From: ZC4RG17 sp035304485
GTDB taxonomy: Bacteria > Actinomycetota > Acidimicrobiia > Spongiisociales > ZC4RG35
Assembly (NCBI GenBank): GCA_035304485.1
Contig: DATGPZ010000120.1
Coordinates: 1 to 11,791, forward strand
Length of the DNA: 11,791 bases
Direction of reading: 5' to 3'
A program made the translations under genes and the position numbers. Each line of letters starts with the position of its first letter. Within the stretch, counting starts at the first letter, position 1. Positions 6,062 through 11,791 of the stretch are shown piece after piece. Under the pieces are notes generated by a model. It did not search any database. It was not told where the DNA came from and was given only the letters and a program-made list of their open reading frames with translations.

Positions 6062-7408
6062 ATGCCGGAACGGCCACAACGCGGGAACTACCTGATCGAC
6101 GGAGGCATCGTTGTCACCGTCGATCCTGAACTCGGGATCCTCGATCCGGGTCAGGTTCTGGTCCAAGACGGTGAGATCGTCGCCGTGGGCCGTGATCTGG
6201 AGGCCGACGGCGCGGAGGTCATCGATGCCCGCCGGATGATCGTGATGCCCGGGCTGATCGAGTCGCACTGGCACATGTGGTCTTCGCTGGGCCGCAACTT
6301 CATCTCCGAGGGCTACGAGTACTTCCCGGCCAAGTGGGACACGTCGGCCCACTACGAACCCGAGGACTTCTACCGCAGCGTGCTGCTGGGGGCGGTGGAG
6401 GCGCTCAACGCCGGCATCACCACCATCCACAACTGGTCGCACAACACCCGCACACCCGACCACGCCGACGCCGAGCTGCGCGCTCATAGGGAGTCGATGG
6501 TCCGCGCCCGCTACTCGTATGGGCACCGGGACATGTTGCCCGTCGACGAGGATCTGGACTTCACGGACATCGACCGGGTCGCCTCCGAGTGGTTCGCCAG
6601 CCCTGACCCGCTCGAGGGTCTGGTCCACCTCGGGATCAACCTCCGCGGTCCGGACCTGGGTGACGAGGACGTGTTCCACCGGGAGATGGCCCAAGCCCGC
6701 GAGCGGGGTATCCCGGTTTCGATCCACACCATGCAGGGCGGCTCGACGAAGGTCGACGCCGTGGAACTGGAGAATCACGGCTACCTCGATGGCCCGAGTT
6801 TCCTGATCTGTCACTTCCTCGCCGCCCGAGACGCCGACATGGAGGCGATGGCGCGCAACGGCACACCGCTCAGCTACACGGTCCACTCCGAGCTCCGCCT
6901 GGGAGAGGCGGGCGACCCGCGAGCGGCGCTGCTGCGGTTCCGCGACGCCGGGGTGACGGTATCGCTGTCGATCGACGCCACCTCGATCGCCCCCGTCAAT
7001 TTGTTCGAGGCGATGAACGTGGCGTGGAACATGGGTATCCCGTGGGAGGGGACGCCGACGGCCGACATGGAGCCGATCACATTCCGGCAGTGCATCGAGA
7101 TGGCGACGATCAACGGGGCGAAGGCTCTCGGCATCGACGACCAGGTGGGATCCCTGACGCCAGGCAAACGCGCCGATCTGATCATGATCAGGGCCACCGA
7201 CCTCAACGTCGCCCCGGTGGCCGACGTCGAGTCGACCGTCGTGCGGTCGGTCACTCCCGCCAACGTCGACTCGGTGATGATCGACGGCCGCTTCCTCAAG
7301 CGCGGCGGGGACCTCATTGCCCACGACGCCTCCCGGATCGTGGCCGACGCCGAGGAGTCGGCGCTGGCGGTGCGGCGCCGAGCCGGGGGTCGGCTGGCGC
7401 CCGACTGA
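6062..7408 (+). CDS. Metal-dependent amidohydrolase (ATZ/TRZ, cytosine deaminase-like)
   Basis: A 448-residue cytoplasmic enzyme of the amidohydrolase superfamily, with a TIM barrel flanked by a small beta domain built from both termini (YLIDGGIVVTVDP; GKRADLIMI at 368-376). Likely metal ligands are His69 and His71 (ESHWHMW), His222 (VSIHTMQ), His251 (LICHF) and Asp305 (LSIDA). Deaminases of this family usually carry HxxE at the third ligand; here it reads H222-T-M-Q225, so the usual acid/base Glu appears replaced. Positions 275-277 (HSE) also differ from the common CPxSN segment. These features suggest a less-studied subgroup that may hydrolyse an amide, ring or halide bond rather than deaminate. 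GGAGGAA (6048-6054) lies 7 nt before ATG 6062. Linkage to the importer suggests it acts on the imported compound. Family assignment is firm; the substrate is unknown. Confidence 0.88.
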   Translation: MPERPQRGNYLIDGGIVVTVDPELGILDPGQVLVQDGEIVAVGRDLEADGAEVIDARRMIVMPGLIESHWHMWSSLGRNFISEGYEYFPAKWDTSAHYEPEDFYRSVLLGAVEALNAGITTIHNWSHNTRTPDHADAELRAHRESMVRARYSYGHRDMLPVDEDLDFTDIDRVASEWFASPDPLEGLVHLGINLRGPDLGDEDVFHREMAQARERGIPVSIHTMQGGSTKVDAVELENHGYLDGPSFLICHFLAARDADMEAMARNGTPLSYTVHSELRLGEAGDPRAALLRFRDAGVTVSLSIDATSIAPVNLFEAMNVAWNMGIPWEGTPTADMEPITFRQCIEMATINGAKALGIDDQVGSLTPGKRADLIMIRATDLNVAPVADVESTVVRSVTPANVDSVMIDGRFLKRGGDLIAHDASRIVADAEESALAVRRRAGGRLAPD

Positions 7409-7449
7409 GCACGCGAGCGACTGCGGTCGAATATCTTTGCTCGAGAGGG

Positions 7450-7474
7450 GGGACGGTCATTCCGGTGCCGTCCC
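7450..7474 (+). other. Perfect 7-bp inverted repeat after the amidohydrolase gene
   Basis: GGGACGG (7450-7456) and CCGTCCC (7468-7474) are separated by 11 bases, 41 bp after the amidohydrolase stop. It could end or stabilise the importer operon transcript, but there is no T-run and the loop is long. In GC-rich DNA this may be chance. The rest of 7409-7518 shows only the strong AGGAGGAGGAG ribosome-binding site of the next gene (7503-7513). Confidence 0.25.
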
Positions 7475-7518
7475 GGCCGGAGGCATGCTGGTGGACGGAA
7501 ACAGGAGGAGGAGTCCCC

Positions 7519-8535
7519 ATGTCGACGTATCGCTCATCGATCACATCGGTGTCGTGGATCCCGTCGGAGGCGATACCGATGGCCCTCATGAAGGTACCGA
7601 TTCTGCTGGGGATCGCCCATTACGACCCGGTGCCTCCCGATCGCCTGGATGACTTGGAGGCCCTCCATGCCGAGGGACGGTTTCGATTCGCCAATCGCCT
7701 CAGCGCCTGGATCGAGACCGACGGTGACTCCATCGTCGACGCCGGCTACGACGGGACCGGCTTGATCTCCAAGACGGTGGCAGACCTGAAGGTGACGTCG
7801 TTCGCGTTCGACCCGGTTCCGTTCCCGCTCATCCAGAGGGACCCGGAGTACGGTGACGGGTGGGTCCGATTCGTACAGACGAGCGGAGGACGTACCGGTT
7901 CACCGATGCCCCGCAAGATCAGTCGGCCCCCGTTCGTGCAGGTGGTGGCGCCGGTGGTGTGGACGACCCTCTCCCTCACCCTGCACGTCGACGGTCGCTC
8001 GGAGTACGAGATCGTGGGGGCGAGCCCGTTCCCGCGTCATTGGTTCTACGACGACGACGGCACCCTCGTGAAGAAGTCGGGAGTAGCCGACTACAAGACC
8101 TGGGCGGACGCCATGGAGGAGAGCAACTCGCCGTGGGGAAGCAAGGAGCACGAGATGCTCGTCGCGGAGGCGGAGAGCGAACTCGAGCGGAAGATGGCCG
8201 CCACGATCATGCAGCAGGGGTCGCGCCCCGAATTTCGGCGGCTCGCCACCGGCCAGACCCTGACCGAGGAAGGGGCGGAAGGCGGCGAGCTCTTTCTCCT
8301 CCTCGACGGCATGTTGGCGGTGGAGGTGGATGGTGAACCCATCGCCGAGGTCGGTCCCGGCGCCATCCTCGGCGAGAGGGCGATCGTCGAGGGTGGCAGT
8401 CGGACTGCGACGCTCCGAGCTCTGACACCCGTTCGGGTGGCGGTCGCCCAGGCAGATCAGCTAGACCCCGAGGAACTCGCCGAGCTGGCGCGAAATCGGC
8501 GGCGTGAGGACGAGCCGAGACCGGCCGAAGCCTGA
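7519..8535 (+). CDS. Cyclic nucleotide-binding domain protein with uncharacterised N-terminal region
   Basis: A 338-residue soluble protein. Residues about 236-325 form a cyclic-nucleotide-binding (CNB/CAP-type) beta roll: GGELFLLLDGMLAVEVDGEPI, then AEVGPGAILGERAIVEGGSRTATLRA, which matches the phosphate-binding cassette with G285-E286 and R295. Those Glu and Arg residues usually contact the ribose and phosphate, so nucleotide binding looks intact. Residues 1-235 match no domain I can name, but they look well ordered: FRFANRLSAWIE (55-66), FVQTSGGRTGSP (118-129), PPFVQVVAPVVWTTL (137-151) and GASPFPRHWFYD (167-178). No helix-turn-helix or membrane segment is seen, so it is probably not a CRP-type transcription factor. 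ATG 7519 follows AGGAGGAGGAG (7503-7513). The frame is open further upstream, but that part lies inside the amidohydrolase gene. It may be co-transcribed with the importer, 110 bp away. It ends 7 bp from the convergent response-regulator gene. Confidence 0.82.
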   Translation: MSTYRSSITSVSWIPSEAIPMALMKVPILLGIAHYDPVPPDRLDDLEALHAEGRFRFANRLSAWIETDGDSIVDAGYDGTGLISKTVADLKVTSFAFDPVPFPLIQRDPEYGDGWVRFVQTSGGRTGSPMPRKISRPPFVQVVAPVVWTTLSLTLHVDGRSEYEIVGASPFPRHWFYDDDGTLVKKSGVADYKTWADAMEESNSPWGSKEHEMLVAEAESELERKMAATIMQQGSRPEFRRLATGQTLTEEGAEGGELFLLLDGMLAVEVDGEPIAEVGPGAILGERAIVEGGSRTATLRALTPVRVAVAQADQLDPEELAELARNRRREDEPRPAEA

Positions 8536-8542
8536 TCGGACG

Positions 8543-9196
8543 TCAGTGCCCCGGGGAAACCAACCCGCGCTCATAGGCCACTATCACAGCCTGGGCGCGG
8601 TCACGCAGATGCAGCTTGGCGAAGATCCGATTGATGTGCGACTTCACGGTGGCTTCGCTGATGAAGAGTGTTTCGGAGATCTCGCGATTCGATTTCCCAT
8701 GAGCTAGTTCGGCCAGCACCTCCACCTCTCGTTCGGTGAGCTCCGGGAAGGCCCCATCCGGTGAGTGGGAGGGCCGGTTGACGAAGTCCTCGATCAGGCG
8801 GCGGGTGATCTCCGGTGCGAGCAGGGCCTGATCCTCGTGGACCAGCCGCACCGCTCGGGTCAATTCGGAGGGCGGAGCCGATTTGAGGAGGAAGCCGCTG
8901 GCACCTGCCTTGAGGGCGGCGTAGACGTACTCGTCGGCGTCGAAGGTGGTCAGGATCAGCACCTTGCATCTGGTGGTCCCGTCGGCCAGGACGCGCCGGG
9001 TCGCCTCGATTCCGTCGAGTTGGGGCATGCGGATGTCCATGAGGACGACGTCGGGCGAGAGCTCGCGGACGAGGTCGACCGCTCGATGGCCGTCTTCGGC
9101 CTCTCCGATCACGGTCATGTCGGGATGTTCCTGGAGGATCATCGAGAGCCCGGCCCGCACCAGGGCCTGGTCGTCACAGATCAGTACTCGAATCAT
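8543..9196 (-). CDS. NarL/FixJ-family response regulator (LuxR-type HTH)
   Basis: A 217-residue DNA-binding response regulator. The receiver domain covers about residues 1-118: acidic pair Asp8/Asp9 (ICDDQ), phosphoacceptor Asp54 (LMDIRMP), the Thr83-Thr84 switch region and Lys105 (LLKSAPP). Residues about 151-213 are a LuxR-type HTH: LTEREVEVLAELAHGKSN and ISEATVKSHINRIFAKL. Phosphorylation by the kinase encoded immediately upstream should promote dimerisation and promoter binding. The gene starts inside the 3' end of the kinase gene (overlap about 23 bp), which suggests translational coupling. GTG 9202 in the same frame is a second possible start, adding two residues; neither candidate has a clear ribosome-binding site. 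The targets are unknown, but the kinase promoter region and the divergent membrane-protein gene are obvious candidates. Confidence 0.93.
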   Translation of the reverse strand: MIRVLICDDQALVRAGLSMILQEHPDMTVIGEAEDGHRAVDLVRELSPDVVLMDIRMPQLDGIEATRRVLADGTTRCKVLILTTFDADEYVYAALKAGASGFLLKSAPPSELTRAVRLVHEDQALLAPEITRRLIEDFVNRPSHSPDGAFPELTEREVEVLAELAHGKSNREISETLFISEATVKSHINRIFAKLHLRDRAQAVIVAYERGLVSPGH

Positions 9197-10337
9197 GCTC
9201 ACCGGGCGGAGGGTCGAGGGGAAGGCTGGCGTGGACCCGGAACCCGCCTTCGGTCGTGGGTCGGGCTTCGAGGGTTCCTCCGAACAATTCGACCCGTTCC
9301 CGCATGCCGCGCAGTCCGCTCTCCTGACCTGGCTGTCGATTCGATCGCGCGGTCGTGTTGGTGACCTCGACGTCGAGTAGGCGGTAGCCGTATCGCAGGC
9401 GCACCGAGACGGATGCGTCAGGGGCGTGCTTCATCACGTTGGTCAAAGCCTCCTGGACGACCCGGTACGCGGACAGGGCGATGCCCGCCCCGACCGGCTG
9501 GGGTGTTCCCTCCACCGACATCTCGACTTCGAGGCCGGTGGCCTTCACCTGGTCGACGAGCAGCGCTATGTCCCCGATGCCGGGCTGAGGGCGCAGACCC
9601 TCGTCGGATTCGGACCCCCGGAGGACGCCGAGGAGCACCTTCATGTCGGTCAAGGCCTGGCGCCCGGTCTCCTGGATGGTTCGGAGTGGGCCGATCGCAC
9701 GGGAGGGATCCGACTTGATCACCTCCTCGGCGGCACCGGCCTGCAGCACCATCAGACTGAGACCGTGGGCGACGATGTCGTGGAGCTCACGGGCGATCCG
9801 GCGGCGTTCGGCCTCGATCGCCCGGCGAGCACGTTCTTCCCCGGCGGCGGCGAGTGCTTCTGCCCGGCTCTCGTGGGTGCGGGCTTCGACAGTCCTCGAT
9901 CGGACGAGGCGGCCGACGCCCCACGCTCCGACAACGACCAGGCCGGCAAAGCCGAAGTCGGCGATCTCCCAACCCGGATTGGCGGGAACGGTGGCCATCG
10001 CCAGGGCCAAGATCACCGCCAGTCCCCAGATCGCGTGCCGCATCTCGCAATGACAGCCGACGGAATAGGACGCCACCAACACCGCTACAAGCGAAGCGAG
10101 CTGGGCGTTGTGAGGGACACCGAGGAGTGTCTGCGCCGAGAACGACGCCGTCACGGTCAGTGCCACCGCCAAGGGGAAGAGGCGCCGCCACAGGAGTGGC
10201 AGGGTCATGAAGACGGCACCCGGAATGCCGACATGGCGAGGAATCTCGGGCAGTCCCGACAGCTCGGCGATGGCGAAAGCGAAGAGCCCTAGCGACAAGA
10301 GAACGTCGCCCGGGCTCCGAAAGGCGCTCTTCACCAC
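9174..10337 (-). CDS. Sensor histidine kinase, NarL/DesK type (HisKA_3)
   Basis: About 387 residues from GTG 10337. The N-terminal half is membrane-bound, with five or six hydrophobic segments (about 11-28, 40-72, 79-95, 102-117, 126-144) and no sizeable extracytoplasmic domain, so it probably senses a membrane or cytoplasmic signal. A charged helix (about 149-185) leads into the HisKA_3 motif RRRIARELHDIVAHGLS, with His186 the likely phosphorylation site. The ATPase domain has an N-box QEALTNVMKHA (295-305) and a G-box GLRGMRERV (341-349). The usual DxG of the G1 box is replaced by VTNT, a variation I cannot judge without an alignment. The frame is open to ATG 10517, but the extra 60 residues are Arg/Gly-rich and look non-coding. 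CAGGGA lies just before GTG 10337, so I prefer that start. The response-regulator gene follows with an overlap. Confidence 0.88.
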   Translation of the reverse strand: MVKSAFRSPGDVLLSLGLFAFAIAELSGLPEIPRHVGIPGAVFMTLPLLWRRLFPLAVALTVTASFSAQTLLGVPHNAQLASLVAVLVASYSVGCHCEMRHAIWGLAVILALAMATVPANPGWEIADFGFAGLVVVGAWGVGRLVRSRTVEARTHESRAEALAAAGEERARRAIEAERRRIARELHDIVAHGLSLMVLQAGAAEEVIKSDPSRAIGPLRTIQETGRQALTDMKVLLGVLRGSESDEGLRPQPGIGDIALLVDQVKATGLEVEMSVEGTPQPVGAGIALSAYRVVQEALTNVMKHAPDASVSVRLRYGYRLLDVEVTNTTARSNRQPGQESGLRGMRERVELFGGTLEARPTTEGGFRVHASLPLDPPPGEHDSSTDL

Positions 10338-10570
10338 ATGTCCCTGCGCGGCGACGGTCGGCACGGTTCGAACGATACGGCTCGGTCGCCCAAGCCCACA
10401 ACCACCTCCGGGTGGTGCGGCCTCCACCCTGGGTTGGACGAGAGCTCGCCTGAGGACCCATCCACGAGATGACCTGGATCGGCCGCCACGCCGATGCTCG
10501 CTCGGCCTTCCATCCATACGTTGCCGGCTAGACGCCCGGAATCGCCGGGCCGTGACGAAAGGAAGGACCC
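10338..10570. promoter_or_regulatory. Divergent intergenic region between kinase and membrane-protein genes
   Basis: A 233-bp gap that must hold the promoters of both divergent genes. It contains two perfect 6-bp inverted repeats: ACCACC-TCCG-GGTGGT at 10401-10416, and GCCCGG-AATCG-CCGGGC at 10534-10550 in the leader of the membrane-protein gene. NarL-type regulators often bind near their own operon, so either repeat could be a site, but the match to any known box is not convincing. I could not identify clear -35/-10 pairs. Confidence 0.35.
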
Positions 10571-11242
10571 ATGAGCACCGTCCAAGCTCCTACTCGCCCG
10601 ACACGGACCAGCCGGATACGTCGAATGGCGACGGTCATCGCCACCGCCGGCTTCGGCTTGGTGTTGTTCCTATCGGATCTGCTCGACCCGGTGGGGGAGG
10701 GGAGTCCCGAGAACCTCCTGTCGGCAGCCACTTCGAACCCGGGAGGGATGACGACCTCCTCTCTCCTTCTCCTCGTCTCCTCGATTCTGCTGATACCGGC
10801 GGTGGTCCTCATCGTGCGGCTCACCCCAGGTCGTGGAGCGGGGTTCGCCAATGCCGGAGCCGTGTTGCTGGTCATGGGGGCGATCGGCCATGCGATGGCA
10901 GCCACCTTCTTCCTGGTCGTTTCCGCCCTCCCGGGCGCGGGTTTCGACCAGTCGGAGCTGATGAGTCTCCTCCAGCACCTCGACTCCTCCCCGAGCCTTG
11001 GCATCTCGTTCCTCTTCATCGTGAGCTTCGGCTTCGGGATCCTCTTTGCCTTCATCGGGCTGAAGCGGGCCAAGGTGGTTCCCCTCTGGGTTCTCGGGGC
11101 GGTGATCGCCGCCTTTCTGATGGAGGTGGCAGCCCCCGGCGGCCAGGCGATCACCCTGGTGAAGCAGGCTCTGGGTGCCCTCGCTTTCGGCTATCTCGCC
11201 GTGGTCGCATCACGTGAGACACCTGCGGAAGAGGCTGCTTGA
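10571..11242 (+). CDS. Unrecognised integral membrane protein with about six helices
   Basis: A 223-residue hydrophobic protein that I cannot assign by recall; it resembles the loosely defined DUF4386-like class in length and layout, but this is weak. Predicted helices lie near 20-37, 62-83, 91-119 (long, possibly with a break), 143-163, 170-187 and 196-214. A basic N-terminus (RTSRIRRM) suggests that end is cytoplasmic. The loop after the first helix contains SDLLDPVGEGSPENLL. A conserved-looking GAIGHAMAATFF lies within the third helix. No signal peptide cleavage site, nucleotide-binding motif or enzyme signature is seen. GGAAGGA (10561-10567) precedes ATG 10571 and supports the start. It is transcribed away from the kinase gene, an arrangement often seen for a direct target of the two-component system; that link is inferred. 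A strong hairpin follows its stop codon. Confidence 0.8.
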   Translation: MSTVQAPTRPTRTSRIRRMATVIATAGFGLVLFLSDLLDPVGEGSPENLLSAATSNPGGMTTSSLLLLVSSILLIPAVVLIVRLTPGRGAGFANAGAVLLVMGAIGHAMAATFFLVVSALPGAGFDQSELMSLLQHLDSSPSLGISFLFIVSFGFGILFAFIGLKRAKVVPLWVLGAVIAAFLMEVAAPGGQAITLVKQALGALAFGYLAVVASRETPAEEAA

Positions 11243-11265
11243 GATCTGAGCGGCACGATCGAACA

Positions 11266-11296
11266 GGGCGCGGGACCCAGCGTGGGTCTCGCGCCC
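11266..11296 (+). terminator. 14-bp stem-loop after the membrane-protein gene
   Basis: Bases 11266-11279 pair with 11283-11296 (13 Watson-Crick pairs and one G-U) around a 3-base loop GCG, 24 bp after the stop codon. The next bases are GCTTCCGTGC, so there is no true T-run; such hairpins are commonly taken as U-less terminators in GC-rich actinobacteria. Between it and the promoter at 11460 (11297-11459) I see no gene. Confidence 0.6.
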
Positions 11297-11442
11297 GCTT
11301 CCGTGCTTTCGAGGCCTGGCTCGATGGATCTCAGCGAGTCAGCTCGAATTGAAACGTCGCTGGGTCGGTTCATCGAGAAAGTGAACCCGGCCGTCCTCAG
11401 GCAGTGGATGCGGGCCGGTTGGCGGCGTCGAGAAGGATCAGC

Positions 11443-11487
11443 TTTCTAGCGCTCTAAAATTGACAGAACCTACTTTTACAGTAGCAT
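11443..11487 (+). promoter_or_regulatory. Promoter and operator-like repeats before the Rieske gene
   Basis: TTGACA (11460-11465, consensus -35) and TAGCAT (11482-11487, four of six to TATAAT) are 16 bp apart, 25 bp before the ATG. Between and over them lies the inverted repeat CTACT-TTTAC-AGTAG (11470-11484), positioned like a repressor site. Directly upstream is a second partial palindrome, TTTCTAGCGCTCTAAA (11443-11458), centred on AGCGCT. The segment is clearly more AT-rich than its surroundings. The identity of any regulator is unknown. Confidence 0.5.
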
Positions 11488-11512
11488 CCGTCGATCAGAC
11501 AGAGGAGGGCCG

Positions 11513-11791
11513 ATGGCAGGTGACAGTCAGCTTCGGGGACCGGACCTCGAGACCGAGGGCTTACCCCGCGAAGAACTGAGCCTCGACCGGCCGCAGGCCG
11601 GACATGTGGGCGGGAAACCTGTCGTAGTCATCCGCACCTCGAACGCCATCCATGCGCTCGGTGGCAGCTGCACCCACTACGGCGGACCTCTCGCCGACGG
11701 TCTGTGCGCTGACGGTCAGATCCGTTGCCCGTGGCACCACGCGGCCTTCGACCTGGAAACGGGAGAGGCCGTCGGTGCGCCGGCCCTGAAC
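11513..11791 (+). CDS. Rieske [2Fe-2S] domain protein, N-terminal part (probable AIFM3-like FAD oxidoreductase)
   Basis: The first 93 codons of a gene cut by the right window edge. The Rieske cluster motif is complete: Cys53-x-His55 (CTHYGG) and Cys72-x-x-His75 (CPWHH), which bind a [2Fe-2S] cluster. The sequence after it, AFDLETGEAVGAPALN, resembles the segment that in AIFM3-type proteins links the Rieske domain to a pyridine-nucleotide-disulfide oxidoreductase domain. I therefore expect an approximately 500-residue Rieske/FAD NAD(P)H-dependent reductase, though a stand-alone Rieske ferredoxin cannot be excluded from this fragment. AGAGGAGGG (11501-11509) before ATG 11513 fixes the start, and no signal peptide is present, so it is cytosolic. 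It has its own promoter region and is isolated from the preceding gene by a strong stem-loop. Partner oxygenase or reductase genes, if any, lie to the right of the window. Confidence 0.85.
   Translation, partial: MAGDSQLRGPDLETEGLPREELSLDRPQAGHVGGKPVVVIRTSNAIHALGGSCTHYGGPLADGLCADGQIRCPWHHAAFDLETGEAVGAPALN

Noticed and set aside
5546..7324. 592-codon open frame on the minus strand
   Set aside because: It lies opposite the LivF and amidohydrolase genes, which have clear motifs and ribosome-binding sites. Its protein is His/Arg/Val-rich with no recognisable domain, as expected for the antisense of GC-rich codons.
10338..10517. 60-residue N-terminal extension of the sensor kinase from ATG 10517
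   Set aside because: Arg/Gly-rich sequence without helix or signal character; GTG 10337 begins right before the first membrane helix. The choice is not certain.
10207..11217. 336-codon open frame on the plus strand
   Set aside because: Overlaps the kinase leader and the membrane-protein gene in another frame. Its product is rich in Arg, Gly and Ser without hydrophobic order, so the 10571-11242 frame is the real one.
1..11791. Search for a CRISPR array, tRNA, insertion sequence ends, attachment sites or defence genes
   Set aside because: No spaced direct repeats, tRNA cloverleaf, terminal inverted repeats with a transposase, integrase or known defence domain was seen; composition is uniform apart from the promoter island near 11450.

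Overview
This is a high-GC, densely packed bacterial segment. It looks like a chromosome of the Actinomycetota. The evidence is the strong G/C bias at third codon positions, the TAGNNT-like -10 elements, the lipoprotein with a long Thr/Ala/Pro linker, and a LuxR-type two-component pair with a HisKA_3 kinase. The Acidimicrobiia are a reasonable guess for the class, but that is inference. I see no tRNA, rRNA, CRISPR array, insertion sequence, integrase, phage gene or toxin-antitoxin pair.

Layout. (1) 1-503, minus strand: the start of an exported fibronectin type III protein that runs off the left edge. (2) 657-1082: a small DUF1801 protein transcribed divergently from it. (3) 1204-7408: a branched-chain-amino-acid-type (HAAT) ABC importer operon. 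It encodes a fused LivH-LivM permease, a lipoprotein substrate-binding protein, a LivG ATPase and a LivF ATPase, ending in a metal-dependent amidohydrolase. (4) 7519-8535: a cyclic-nucleotide-binding-domain protein with a large uncharacterised N-terminal region. (5) 8543-10337, minus strand: a sensor kinase and response regulator of the NarL/DesK type. (6) 10571-11242: an unrecognised six-helix membrane protein, divergent from the kinase. (7) 11513-11791: the first 93 codons of a Rieske [2Fe-2S] protein, probably the N-terminal domain of an AIFM3-like FAD oxidoreductase.

How the genes fit together. The importer plus amidohydrolase reads as an uptake-and-hydrolysis module: bind a small amide, heterocyclic or amino compound outside the cell, import it with ATP, then cleave or deaminate it inside. 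The substrate cannot be read from the sequence. The most informative non-coding signal is a 12-bp element, TGCAAACGCTTG, found before the permease gene (1166-1177) and, in exact reverse complement, before the binding-protein gene (3115-3126). It has the central CG and half-palindromic form of LacI/GalR-family operators, so one regulator outside the window probably controls both transcription units. A second striking element is a 13-bp hairpin closed by a cUUCGg tetraloop just after the binding-protein stop codon. Its 3' arm can instead pair with a downstream segment.

Overall this is mostly ordinary accessory metabolism and signalling. I did not find a clear new defence or mobile system. The points most worth a second look are the shared operator, the competing hairpins at the binding protein/ATPase junction, the undefined amidohydrolase substrate, and the unnamed domain of the cyclic-nucleotide-binding protein.
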